The notes beneath the pieces are model-generated. The model was given only the letters and a program-made list of their open reading frames with translations, was not told the origin of the DNA and did not search any database. 64,000 nucleotides of DNA from Pseudomonas atagonensis (lineage in GTDB: Bacteria; Pseudomonadota; Gammaproteobacteria; Pseudomonadales; Pseudomonadaceae). Shown in pieces: positions 54,656 to 63,573 of this stretch (the stretch's first letter is position 1; each line of letters starts with the position of its first letter). Position numbers and translations under genes: made by a program. Location of the stretch: NCBI RefSeq assembly GCF_011369485.1, contig NZ_VXCA01000003.1:248001-312000 (forward strand). Direction: 5' to 3'.

Positions 54656-55364
54656 GCTGGTGACCCTCTCCAGCCGAAAAGTGCCACGCTGGTGGACTCA
54701 TCCAGTCGTCCCGGGTCGAATGAGGCGCATTGTATCCTTGACCACTCTCTATGTCTGCCAATGAGCATTTCAAAAAAAGCACTAAGGCTGCTAGATGTTG
54801 AGGTAAATCCAATTAAGCCTGCAAATTGAACAAGTAGAGAAGGAGCCTTTCGCCGATAGCGGTCACTGCCATTCGTTGGAACTTGCTACATGAACGGCTA
54901 TGGCGTCTCAGGTACCCCAACCAACAAAAAGGGGTCCAGAGTCTTCAAGGTCGCGATGGGTGCGAAGAAAGCCCAAGAGTCAATACCCCAAGGAAGCACG
55001 GAATCGGCGGAAGCCGGAAAATTGAAAAGCCAGAAACGGCGAATCCCGCTCTAGGCGGGATTCTCAGCCGTCGATTGCATGCGTTCGATGGGGCAGGACG
55101 CTGTTACCTGGCACTGGGCCATCTGACTTTCATCAGAAGCGGGGTGCGATCTGAAGATCCCTGTAACCCACCCTGTGGTTCACGCCTAGGCGCATGTCAA
55201 CAATAGTCAATCCATAATCACTATGTCAATCATGTTGTCACATCCTGGAGCACAGAGATTCACTGCAGATCATCCCTCAGAGACTTAAGTACAACTGTAA
55301 CCACAAAGCGTCCGAAGTAAAAATTAATTCACAATTCCTTGCAAACTACCGCAAAGCTTAACAG
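54656..55364. other. Non-coding stretch upstream of sspB, with an extended hairpin
   Basis: Roughly 700 bases carry no supported gene; a 107-codon frame at 54883-55206 lacks a ribosome site and resembles no protein. The promoter of sspBCD must lie at the left side. A strong interrupted hairpin occupies 55036-55071: ACGGC plus GAATCCCGC pair with GCGGGATTC plus GCCGT, with a five-base loop and a three-base bulge. Confidence 0.5.
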
Positions 55365-55805
55365 CTAATCATCAGTCCCGCCTTCAAACACTAACACCTC
55401 ACTTGACTCTATACGATCCGAAATACAGCCAGCTCCGGCGGAAATATAGCACCCTCCCCCCAAAACCCTATAAACATAGTAGCAATCACCAGAAACAAAC
55501 TTACCCTTGGAGATACTCAACAATTGCTCCATCAACCAAGACCCGCTTTTATTAAAGTATCCAGGACTGACTAATTGCACTTCCTCAACCTTTAACAACT
55601 CAGATCGAGAAAAAACTAAACCTTCGAGACTAACAACATCAGACAGCATCAACATATCTCGATATTTGCCGTCTTTAGTTATTTTAGCCAGCGTCACATA
55701 AAACCAGGGCTGATGAAGTCCATGCTCAATAAAGCGCCAGAGGTGACAACCTGATCCGAAAGCCTCGCCAATCTGAATTTCAGCATCTGCGTAGGTACGA
55801 AACAT
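55365..55805 (-). CDS. Unknown protein, 146 aa, divergent from the XRE regulator
   Basis: Not recognised. It is probably cytoplasmic; there is no signal peptide or membrane helix. The C-terminal part is rich in Gly and Cys (VLGGGCYISAGAGCISD) and the end is acidic (VFEGGTDD). The base composition is AT-rich, as in other island cargo. A palindromic operator stands 15-35 bases upstream of its ATG, so it is probably controlled by the divergent regulator. It could be the toxin-like or effector half of a controlled pair, but no evidence from motifs supports this. Confidence 0.6.
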   Translation of the reverse strand: MFRTYADAEIQIGEAFGSGCHLWRFIEHGLHQPWFYVTLAKITKDGKYRDMLMLSDVVSLEGLVFSRSELLKVEEVQLVSPGYFNKSGSWLMEQLLSISKGKFVSGDCYYVYRVLGGGCYISAGAGCISDRIESSEVLVFEGGTDD

Positions 55806-55820
55806 AGCATCACTCCATTT

Positions 55821-55838
55821 TATACTCTATCGAGTATA
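55821..55838. promoter_or_regulatory. Palindromic operator TATACTC-N4-GAGTATA
   Basis: A perfect 7 bp inverted repeat (55821-55827 and 55832-55838) with a four-base centre lies in the 84-base gap between the divergent 146 aa gene and the XRE regulator gene. The size and spacing match operators of small Cro/C-protein-type regulators, and the regulator encoded alongside is the obvious ligand. Confidence 0.7.
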
Positions 55839-55889
55839 GCACTTTCATTCCTGTGAAGGCCTTATCGTTCCTTTTGCGAGTAATGCACA

Positions 55890-56156
55890 TTGGAACTGAA
55901 ATACGCATTTGGGCAGGCTCTGCGAGAGCTCAGAATGAGCAAGGATCTGTCGCAGGAAAGCATAGGTGCAAGTCAGAGCTATGTGAGCGACGTTGAGCGC
56001 GGCCTGAAAACCCCCTCTATAGAAAAGCTAGATGAATTCGCCTCAACCATTGGCATTCACCCCGTGACGATTCTTGCAAAAAGCTACCTTGTTAAAGATA
56101 GGTCCCTGTCAGCGGAAGACCTGATGGCACTGGTACGTAAAGAGCTCGACATGTGA
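55890..56156 (+). CDS. XRE-family (Cro/C-like) helix-turn-helix regulator
   Basis: 88 aa, starting at TTG 55890; an upstream in-frame stop (55881) rules out a longer form. The helix-turn-helix is FGQALRELRMSKDLSQESIGASQSYVSDVERGLKTPSIEKLDEFASTIG, seen in short as SQESIGASQSYVSDVERG. That is the C-protein/Cro fold, with a dimerising tail. It faces a palindromic operator and is likely autoregulated. It may govern the neighbouring unknown gene or the recombinase cluster on the other side. Confidence 0.85.
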   Translation: MELKYAFGQALRELRMSKDLSQESIGASQSYVSDVERGLKTPSIEKLDEFASTIGIHPVTILAKSYLVKDRSLSAEDLMALVRKELDM

Positions 56157-56198
56157 TAGGTGAGCCGCAAAAAGATAGAACATGCAGCGCTCTCGCCT

Positions 56199-56591
56199 TC
56201 ATCTCTCAATATCGGGTAATGGCGCATCAAGCTTGTCTTTCGACAAACCATGCTTATAGGCATTGTACTGCCAGCGAATAAACTGCTCGAGCAACCTAGA
56301 GCTCTCAGCCCGAAGTCGATCATTTTCATTTTCAAGACGCTTGATTCGTTGCTCGGCAATACTCAAGCTCGCTGGCCTTTTCCCAGCCACAAAGCCTGTT
56401 TTTTGCTGCTCTTTCTTATGCGAGAACGCCGTCTTAACCTGGCTATGCGAGCTGAGTGTCTGTCGAGTCGGTCGCCCACCAATGAGAGGTGCAACGGCAT
56501 CGCACAGCGCGTCCCAACTCAACTTCCCTTCCCAGACATCGATGATATTGACCAAGGTTTCGATGTCCCTGCGGGTCAAATGCTTAGCCAT
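56199..56591 (-). CDS. Small coiled-coil protein of the recombinase cluster (TnpC/DUF6262-like)
   Basis: 130 aa from the ATG at 56591, behind GGAGG and overlapping the end of the third recombinase by eight bases. The N-terminal part (LTRRDIETLVNIIDVWEGKLSWDALCDAV) looks like a winged helix, and the C-terminal part is a coiled coil (AEQRIKRLENENDRLRAESSRL). Proteins of this layout accompany tandem tyrosine recombinases, as TnpC does in Tn554, where it helps to orient recombination. The last gene in the recombinase operon. Confidence 0.68.
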   Translation of the reverse strand: MAKHLTRRDIETLVNIIDVWEGKLSWDALCDAVAPLIGGRPTRQTLSSHSQVKTAFSHKKEQQKTGFVAGKRPASLSIAEQRIKRLENENDRLRAESSRLLEQFIRWQYNAYKHGLSKDKLDAPLPDIER

Positions 56592-58599
56592 CATTCCTCC
56601 TAAGCAGCGCTCGCATATCATCAGGCGAAGGCAGGTCTGACGTGACTGTCGGAACACTATCTGAGGTCTTAGATCGGGCATCCAGTTCACGCTTGAGCGG
56701 GCTGAACTCCTGATCATCGCTCAAGCAAATTACTGAGCCTATCGGCGTTTCCAGCGATTCAAGTATCTCGATGAGCTGATTGATCCGTTCCAAGGTTTTA
56801 TTTTGATGTTGGCTCCATCGATCTGCGCCGTACAAGCCGTCATCAATTGCCCCTCGCGCCTTTTCCAGCTGCTGGAAAATCCCATCGCGTTGCTGCTTCA
56901 AGCGCTCTAATCTTTCATCGTCTCCCTTGATACAAACCTGTTCGGTGCAGTTCAAGCAATCGCGGTGCTTCTGGCATGGCAACATTGAGAAGTCATGGAC
57001 GCAGAACCCATACTCGGTTACATGAGCGATCCCATCACCTATGGCATTCAGGTCAGCAAGCGTCACCGGCGTGTTCGCTTTAATTTTAGCGAGAACGCCC
57101 CCTACTCCAGCCTGCCTAGCCAGATCAACATACTCATCGTCACTCATGTGATTGTAGGTAGCGTTTTGATGGATATTCGCGCGACCAGACCACTTGGCGA
57201 GATCTAGCTGACCGAGGTCTCCCCTCTGAGCAACCGTGTTCAAAAAGTGTCGCAACTGATGCGAAGTCATGGAAATTTCGTTGCCATCCGGATTGGCGTA
57301 GCCATGGCGACGCCAGATATTGCTCTCTTGTCCAGGAATGTAATTCAGGTCGGTCGTGAAGGTGCTTTTACCCGGCGACCAAAGCAGTAAAGGACTGGTC
57401 ACACGATCGAGGTGAAACTGGTGACGGCGGAAGCAGCAAAGTGCTTGCGAATACCTGATATGCCGATCCTTGTTCTTCCAAGGCCAGCCTTCCGGTAGCT
57501 GGCTATGAGCAAATGTGTTCAGGAATGCCAAGGTCAACCGTTCTCCCTTCGCCTTGAGCTCCTTATAAGGCTCGTAACCTTTAAAATAAGGATCGACATT
57601 CAGATGCTGTAGGGATAAACCAAGCGCCATTACAGCTTGCTCATCCGATAGAGGTTCGAGTTCGCCAACATTTGGGCAGCCAGCATGGCGATAAAACCTA
57701 TCGGGATGTGCTTCATACCAGGTAGCTAACCTTCGGCCTTCTTCAGACATTTCAGTCAGACGACGCACAGCTTCGACGGCTATATCCTTTGTGACGGTCG
57801 AAACCCACTTGATATCAGCGCCATAACCTTTACCCGCATAGAAACGTAGACCAAGGCGCTCGACACCTTTGCTGTCGACCTCTAAGTGCAAGCAGTTAAT
57901 CGGTAAATCCTGAACTTCACTAATACGTGATGGAGCGCACATCAATAGGGCGAATATCGAAGTCGTGAAGCGATCTCGAGGAGCTTGAAGATTGTTTGAG
58001 AATATCTCGCCCATATACTCAAGCAAGTGCTGTTCGGGCATTTTTTCAGCTCGCTTCCTTTTCCCCTCCATGTCTGTTCGGTGTATTTCCTTTGGCTTAG
58101 AGATCGGATTTCTCCAATTAATAGGCCTTGGAATGATTTTACTTTCGTTGAGAAAATTTATGAGGTGCACCAAGCTACTGCCCGCTTGATATGCAGTCGA
58201 CTTGTATTCTCGGGCAACCTCAGCGGCTACATCCATAACTTGAATATCTGTTAACGTGATATCCGCTCGCCCTTTGACTTGCAAAAGCGCCTTCTCGATG
58301 CAGCGAATCGCTTTAAACTCATTCTTGAGCTTGTTGGGTTTATGCCCCTGCTGGTACCGCACATACGCCTTGGCGAAAGGGACGATTTCGAAATTTAGTA
58401 GCTGCCTGTCGGTAAATCCACGAGCGGGGGCCCCCATAACGGTGAAGTTGCCCACCCCTGGCCAGGTGTCGCGCTCCCAATCAAGATCAGCCCCGAATAC
58501 CGTAAGCCTGTCACGACACATTTCAATGAAATCACTGAGATTGCTTTTGGCATCGATTACATTCTTCGGTCTGAACAGGAGGATTTCAGCCACGACCAA
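56584..58599 (-). CDS. Tyrosine recombinase/integrase 3 (large)
   Basis: 671 aa. Catalytic residues of the tyrosine recombinase fold are present: R225 (CAPSRISEV), H447 and R450 (SHQLRHF), W470 (KWSGRANIHQ) and Y482 (TYNHMSDDE). A cysteine cluster (CVHDFSMLPCQKHRDCLNC; C533, C542, C548, C551, C556) follows after 530 and looks like a zinc-binding domain, with a long coiled coil beyond it. This large size matches the TnpB-type of Tn554-like elements. Overlaps the second recombinase by 14 bases. Confidence 0.87.
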   Translation of the reverse strand: MVVAEILLFRPKNVIDAKSNLSDFIEMCRDRLTVFGADLDWERDTWPGVGNFTVMGAPARGFTDRQLLNFEIVPFAKAYVRYQQGHKPNKLKNEFKAIRCIEKALLQVKGRADITLTDIQVMDVAAEVAREYKSTAYQAGSSLVHLINFLNESKIIPRPINWRNPISKPKEIHRTDMEGKRKRAEKMPEQHLLEYMGEIFSNNLQAPRDRFTTSIFALLMCAPSRISEVQDLPINCLHLEVDSKGVERLGLRFYAGKGYGADIKWVSTVTKDIAVEAVRRLTEMSEEGRRLATWYEAHPDRFYRHAGCPNVGELEPLSDEQAVMALGLSLQHLNVDPYFKGYEPYKELKAKGERLTLAFLNTFAHSQLPEGWPWKNKDRHIRYSQALCCFRRHQFHLDRVTSPLLLWSPGKSTFTTDLNYIPGQESNIWRRHGYANPDGNEISMTSHQLRHFLNTVAQRGDLGQLDLAKWSGRANIHQNATYNHMSDDEYVDLARQAGVGGVLAKIKANTPVTLADLNAIGDGIAHVTEYGFCVHDFSMLPCQKHRDCLNCTEQVCIKGDDERLERLKQQRDGIFQQLEKARGAIDDGLYGADRWSQHQNKTLERINQLIEILESLETPIGSVICLSDDQEFSPLKRELDARSKTSDSVPTVTSDLPSPDDMRALLRRNDG

Positions 58600-60100
58600 C
58601 CTCCTTTTTCATCGAATTGCAGCGGTTAACCACATCGCTTACGGCAAGAATCAATCGGTCGTTTACGGAAGCGATTTTCCTATCTTCCGTCCGTTCCAAG
58701 ACCTTGTCGCGCTCATTGATCAAGCCCTCCAGGACAGCTTCATGGGGACCGTCCAACCACGGCTGGAAGTGACTGCAGGTGTAACACGCAATGGGGGCAA
58801 GGGCGCCGCAAAAACCATGGCTACCGCAGGTGCCAAGGTTTACAGCACCATTGGAAATTCTGCTGTTTGGGTCATCTCCGCGCTTCGCGTCTCTCTCAGA
58901 CACGACAAGCACGCCTTGAAACGCTTGTGCGATGGGCGCCAATTGCAAGGCAACCGCTTTATCAATTCGTTCGACAATCTCAGGAATGTTCCGGACGTAC
59001 ACTCCAGCGTTTTGAGTATCGGAATGATCAAGTGCTTCCGCAATGACAAGTTCGCCCCTGCCTTCTCTGGCTAAATTGGTACCCAGGGTGTAACGAAAGC
59101 GGGTCGGATTCAGGTGCAGCAATCCCCCCGTGCGCTCACTGAAAACGCCCGTCGTTTTTGCCACCAGATCCATCGACTCCTTCACTGAAGCGCTGGGTGC
59201 GTGCAAACGATCTCCTACCAACTGGCTTCTGAGATCGGATCGCGCATCTAACGCACCGATTGCTGGAAATAGCGGCAGCTCCCCCACCAAGTCCAGCGGA
59301 ACCTCTCTTCCCAGCACGCGGGAAAATGCACGCTGAACTTCCTCGGCCTGCTGCTGCAGAATTAGCCAGAGGTCTTCGACTATCGAGAACTCTTTGAAAG
59401 ATGTACGCCAAGACTGATTACGCTGCTTAGCACGTGGAAAACTGATGAAGTATCTGTCAGATCGACAAATAAGATCGCGCAATTTCAATCCGGTAATCTG
59501 ACTAGGTCGCCGCCCTGTCATGGCCAAAGTCAGTGCATAACACGCATCAATCAGCGCCAATCGATTCGCCACGTAGTCCCTGATGACTGCTACTGTAATG
59601 CCCTGCATTTCGATATCTGTCAGCGGTCCGCTATCGGGGCACATCGATTGAACCGCATAGCCTTTTCCATTCCCTTTGAGCGTCCATTTGTCTAGTAGGG
59701 TTAGCGCGTCTTTAGGAATACCTGCATATCCAAGTCTATCCCACTCCCTTATGAGTCCACGCAGTGTGCCCAAATACCACTCCAGTTTCGCGTCCAGGGA
59801 GGAGCGGTACGAAATCAAAGACTCGACACTAAAAATGGGATGTTCCAGCGTTGAATCAACATAGTGTTTGTACCGCTCAAACAGATTCCGCGTGTGTGAA
59901 GGCGCACTCGTCTGCGCATAAAACGCTAGCACATGCCTTAGGGAGAGAAACATCTCAGAATTCAGAAGTTTTGCCATTGCAAACATTGGGATGTCTATAT
60001 CCCGACTCAGCTTCCATCGTTCCCCATCGAGCCTTACTAAATAACCGTCCCTTGAGTAAAACTCCTTATTGGAAAATGCGTACGATTTGAGCACGCTCAT
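58586..60100 (-). CDS. Tyrosine recombinase/integrase 2
   Basis: 504 aa. The catalytic set is R197/R198 (AMTGRRPSQITGL), R334 (NPTRFRYTL; the usual His of HxxR is Asn), H359 (EALDHSDT) and Y368 (AGVYVRN). A cysteine motif (CGSHGFCGALAPIACYTC) and a conserved tail (PWLDGPHEAVLEGL) follow, typical of multi-recombinase elements. The first 160 residues are the arm/core-binding type. It overlaps both other recombinases, so the three make a fixed unit. Confidence 0.87.
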   Translation of the reverse strand: MSVLKSYAFSNKEFYSRDGYLVRLDGERWKLSRDIDIPMFAMAKLLNSEMFLSLRHVLAFYAQTSAPSHTRNLFERYKHYVDSTLEHPIFSVESLISYRSSLDAKLEWYLGTLRGLIREWDRLGYAGIPKDALTLLDKWTLKGNGKGYAVQSMCPDSGPLTDIEMQGITVAVIRDYVANRLALIDACYALTLAMTGRRPSQITGLKLRDLICRSDRYFISFPRAKQRNQSWRTSFKEFSIVEDLWLILQQQAEEVQRAFSRVLGREVPLDLVGELPLFPAIGALDARSDLRSQLVGDRLHAPSASVKESMDLVAKTTGVFSERTGGLLHLNPTRFRYTLGTNLAREGRGELVIAEALDHSDTQNAGVYVRNIPEIVERIDKAVALQLAPIAQAFQGVLVVSERDAKRGDDPNSRISNGAVNLGTCGSHGFCGALAPIACYTCSHFQPWLDGPHEAVLEGLINERDKVLERTEDRKIASVNDRLILAVSDVVNRCNSMKKEVGRG

Positions 60101-61314
60101 ACAGAAACTCCCTTAAGAACATTACCAAGATGCTTATATTGAAGCTCAAGAACTGCTTTACTTGCCTGTTCTTTGGTATGCCTACGGTTGTAGGTCGCAG
60201 CGGTCCCAGAAGTTTCACTCCAACCCATGAGATATGAACGAATCTTTTCTTCACGCCGAGGTGTGATGCCTTGGATTTCGCAGATCTTCGAGAAAGAATA
60301 GTTCCAATGATGGCGTAGTGAGTGAGCGTGGATATCGCTATTACCTTCGACGATATTTTTCAGCATACCCATGAACTTACCAAACCCGGCATTCGATAAC
60401 GGTAGCCCCTGCGAAACTCCCGACTTATGCGTTATAAAGAGATAGCCGTGTTTTTTGGCGCCAGGTACTTTATTTCTGAGTCTGATTACATAGTTATAAA
60501 TCTGATTTGCAAGTTCAGGTATCAGCGGGAAGACCCGCTCCCGCGTCTTCACCACTGGCTGATAGGCCCTCGCATCTCCCTTTGAATCGGGGCGCCTTAC
60601 GACCTGCATTGTATTCATTCCGAAGTCTATATCTTCGACCTTTAGATTTAACAGCTCGCCACGACGCAGCCCAGTGCTACGGAGAATGGCAAACATCAGC
60701 GCGTTACGTACCTGGACGGCATACTCTCGCACCGGGTTGTTAGCTGAGCCTGGCCTCAACGTAATTTCGAGCGTATCAAGCACCGCGTCATCCAGATATT
60801 TGTCTTCTCGACTCACATTGGATTTATCCGACGTCTTCGGACGGTTGGCTTTTATCTGCGACACCATTCGCCCAATACCATCATGGCTCGGAACAGAGGT
60901 CGATAGATTCTGGTCTGCGAGAAAGCCCAAATAGTCCGCAATTACTGACATCCGCGTGTACTGATTGCCCTTGCTTACGGTTCGCACCCTGCGGGAAATT
61001 GAAACGACACTTCCCCCATCCTCATCGGCCAAAGGCTTCTGCATGAAATCACGCAGCGAATGAATTTCGTGACTTAGCAGCAGCTCACCAGACGAAAAAC
61101 GCGATTCGACATCAATGTTGTAATAACGCTGCCATGCATACATGGCTTTGAGGGCACTGAGTGCGCTTTGAATTGTATTCAGAGCTAATGAGCGTCCGCG
61201 CATGTGCACGGTTACGTAAAGCGCAGGGTAAAACAGAGGCATCCCAAGTTCATCGACAAGAACGATGAGCCGCTCACCATTTGAGGACTTAACCCTACGA
61301 AGAGAGAGGTTCAT
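60097..61314 (-). CDS. Tyrosine recombinase/integrase 1
   Basis: 405 aa, ATG at 61314 with AGGTGG upstream (GTG at 61323 also possible). Residues 1-170 include a SAM-like core-binding domain. The catalytic residues are R217 (GLRRGEL), H331 and R334 (AHSLRHH), W365 (GWSETSG) and Y375 (ATYNRRH). This is the first gene of the recombinase operon and is closest to the attachment site at the 3' end of ssb. It probably drives excision and integration. Confidence 0.9.
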   Translation of the reverse strand: MNLSLRRVKSSNGERLIVLVDELGMPLFYPALYVTVHMRGRSLALNTIQSALSALKAMYAWQRYYNIDVESRFSSGELLLSHEIHSLRDFMQKPLADEDGGSVVSISRRVRTVSKGNQYTRMSVIADYLGFLADQNLSTSVPSHDGIGRMVSQIKANRPKTSDKSNVSREDKYLDDAVLDTLEITLRPGSANNPVREYAVQVRNALMFAILRSTGLRRGELLNLKVEDIDFGMNTMQVVRRPDSKGDARAYQPVVKTRERVFPLIPELANQIYNYVIRLRNKVPGAKKHGYLFITHKSGVSQGLPLSNAGFGKFMGMLKNIVEGNSDIHAHSLRHHWNYSFSKICEIQGITPRREEKIRSYLMGWSETSGTAATYNRRHTKEQASKAVLELQYKHLGNVLKGVSV

Positions 61315-61394
61315 AGCAGCCACCTATTCTTTACATTTTTACAGGGTAGTACCTCACAGGAATTTGCTCAGAATATTTTTAACGCTCAGAAAAC

Positions 61395-61465
61395 ACGAAG
61401 CCCCCGCATGGCGGGGGCTTCGTGGCTAAACCTTACAAAAAAGTCTAAGGTATGCGCTAGAACGG
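61395..61465. repeat. Right attachment-site repeat (attR-like) with ssb terminator
   Basis: It contains a 13 bp hairpin ACGAAGCCCCCGC-ATG-GCGGGGGCTTCGT (61395-61423), which serves as ssb terminator, then CTAAACCTTAC (61426-61436), AGTCT and TAGAACGG (61458-61465), which overlaps the ssb stop. The same blocks appear in the same order at 42098-42163. Together the two form the direct repeat flanking the island. Confidence 0.75.
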
Positions 61466-61975
61466 AATATCGTCATCGAAGCTGTCGAAATCCGGAGCCG
61501 GTTGCGGTGCAGCCTGTTGTGGAGCCGGAGCCGAGCGCTGCTGTGGAGCCGACTGCTGCGGGCGGGGAGCCTGCTGACGTGGCGCCTGCTGCTGGTAGTT
61601 GTTGCCACCGCCTTGTTGGTCGCCCTGTTGTGGACGGCCGCCGAGCAGTTGCATGGTGCCTTGCATGTCGACCACGATTTCGGTGGTGTAACGCTTGATA
61701 CCGTCTTTTTCCCACTCACGGGTCTGCAGTTTGCCTTCGATGTAGACCTGCGAACCTTTACGCAGGTATTCGCCGGCAATTTCGGCAACCTTGCCGAACA
61801 TCGAAACACGGTGCCACTCGGTCTTCTCGACCTTCTGACCAGTTTGCTTGTCGGTCCACTGTTCGCTGGTTGCCAGACTCAGGTTGGTCACGGCGTTACC
61901 GTTAGGCAGGTAGCGAACTTCGGGATCCTGGCCGCAAGTGCCGACCAATATGACTTTGTTAACCCCACGGGCCAT
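61457..61975 (-). CDS. ssb: Single-stranded DNA-binding protein SSB
   Basis: 172 aa. An OB-fold of about 110 residues opens [25 protein letters not shown] Gln/Gly/Pro-rich linker and the acidic tip [11 protein letters not shown] follow, which recruits repair partners. It follows the MFS gene by nine bases and could share its transcript. Its 3' end is the island attachment site: the last codons and the stop are repeated at 42156-42163. The coding sequence is not damaged. Confidence 0.97.
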   Translation of the reverse strand: MARGVNKVILVGTCGQDPEVRYLPNGNAVTNLSLATSEQWTDKQTGQKVEKTEWHRVSMFGKVAEIAGEYLRKGSQVYIEGKLQTREWEKDGIKRYTTEIVVDMQGTMQLLGGRPQQGDQQGGGNNYQQQAPRQQAPRPQQSAPQQRSAPAPQQAAPQPAPDFDSFDDDIPF

Positions 61976-61984
61976 AACGTTCTC

Positions 61985-63382
61985 CTAGGCTTCGCAAGCA
62001 GCCCCGGCCGGGTTGTTCACCAGGCGTTCGAGGGTGTCGCGATCCACTAATTCTTTGTCCAGTTTGATGTAAACAGCCGCTTCATCAGCAACTATCACTG
62101 CATCTGTTACCCCTACGAGGGCCTTGAGGCGCTCGACCAGACCCGCTTCGCGGATCGCCTCGGGCGACAACGGCAAGCGCAGGCTCGTCACGTAGGGAGG
62201 TTCGCGCATGGTAACAGCAAAGGCCAGCCAGATGGCAGCCAGACCGGCACATCCGAGGAACACAACCGACAGACCGCCATGCTGAAACAGCCAGCCGCCG
62301 AGTATCCCGCCGAGTGCCGAACCGAGGAACTGGCTGGTGGAATACACGCCCATGGCCGTGCCCTTTCCGCCCGCCGGTGAAACCTTGCTGATCAGTGACG
62401 GCAACGACGCTTCCAGCAGATTGAACGCGGTGAAAAATACCACCGTGCCGATCACCAGCGCCCGCAAGCTGTCACCGAACTGCCAGAAGAATAGCTCAGT
62501 GAGCATCAGCGTCATGACGGCGCCGAGCAAAACTCGTTTCATTTTGCGTTTCTTCTCGCCGTAGATGATGAACGGGATCATGGCGAAGAACGAAATCAGC
62601 AGCGCGGTCAGATAGACCCACCAGTGCTGCTCCTTGGGCAAACCGGCTTTTTCCACCAGCGCCAGCGGCAATGCAACGAAGCTCGACATCAACATGGCAT
62701 GTAACACAAAGATGCCCAGATCGAGGCGTAAAAGATCAGGATGCTTGAGCGTCGGCATCAATGCCTGACGCGCCACCCCGGACTCGCGATGCGTCAGCGG
62801 CCCGGTGGATTTCGGCACCATGAACATGATGATCAGAATGCCGACCAGCGCCATTCCACCCGTGGCGAGGAACAGACCGGACAGGCCGAATGCCCGTGTC
62901 AGCAACGGCCCGACTACCATGGCCACGGCGAACGACAGGCCGATGGTCATGCCGATCATGGCCATGGCTTTGGTGCGGTGCTGCTCGCGGGTCAGGTCGG
63001 AGAGCAACGCCATGACTGCGGCTGAAATCGCCCCTGCACCTTGCAGAATGCGCCCGGCGATCACGCCCCAGATCGAATCGGCCTGAGAAGCCAGCACGCT
63101 GCCAAGGGCGAAGACGATCAGCCCCAGGTAAATCACCGGGCGACGGCCGATGCGGTCGGAAATCACCCCGAACGGGATCTGAAAAATTGCCTGCGTCAGG
63201 CCGTAAGCGCCAATGGCCAGCCCGATCAGAGCCGGGGTCGCTCCTGCCAGATCCATGCCGTAGGTTGCCAGTACCGGCAACACCATGAACATGCCAAGCA
63301 TACGGAAGGCGAACACCAGGGCCAGACCGCTCGCCGCGCGGGTCTCGCTGCCACTCATGCGTTCGCTGTGGGGATCGTGCAT
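61985..63382 (-). CDS. MFS transporter with C-terminal ferredoxin-like YAM domain (YajR-like)
   Basis: 465 aa, twelve hydrophobic segments followed by a soluble C-terminal domain of about 65 residues (VERLKALVGVTDAVIVADEAAVYIKLD), as in E. coli YajR. The MFS motif A is FGVISDRIGRRPVIY and the helix-4 motif GRILQGAGAISAAVMALLSD. The gene is upstream of ssb in the same direction and divergent from uvrA. Substrate unknown; a proton-driven efflux role is expected. Confidence 0.87.
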   Translation of the reverse strand: MHDPHSERMSGSETRAASGLALVFAFRMLGMFMVLPVLATYGMDLAGATPALIGLAIGAYGLTQAIFQIPFGVISDRIGRRPVIYLGLIVFALGSVLASQADSIWGVIAGRILQGAGAISAAVMALLSDLTREQHRTKAMAMIGMTIGLSFAVAMVVGPLLTRAFGLSGLFLATGGMALVGILIIMFMVPKSTGPLTHRESGVARQALMPTLKHPDLLRLDLGIFVLHAMLMSSFVALPLALVEKAGLPKEQHWWVYLTALLISFFAMIPFIIYGEKKRKMKRVLLGAVMTLMLTELFFWQFGDSLRALVIGTVVFFTAFNLLEASLPSLISKVSPAGGKGTAMGVYSTSQFLGSALGGILGGWLFQHGGLSVVFLGCAGLAAIWLAFAVTMREPPYVTSLRLPLSPEAIREAGLVERLKALVGVTDAVIVADEAAVYIKLDKELVDRDTLERLVNNPAGAACEA

Positions 63383-63573
63383 GGAAAAACCTCGTGTGAA
63401 CCGGCGGCGATTCTACCAGTCCCATCGGAAGACGGGGTATATCGCGACGCTTTGCCACGTACAGATGAAACTCTCTTCATGTAAGGCAAGAAACGCTGCG
63501 TTTGATAGTGTGCATCCATCCAGTATTTGGCCGTATACTCCTACGTTTTCGACGCCCGCCGAGCGAGGCCACT

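Noticed and set aside
54883..55206. 107-codon frame between sspB and the unknown 146 aa gene
   Set aside because: No ribosome site, no recognisable motif, and it runs through a strong hairpin at 55036-55071.
63383..63573. SOS box between the MFS gene and uvrA
   Set aside because: No CTGT-N8-ACAG-like site was found in the 190 bases, so LexA control cannot be claimed.
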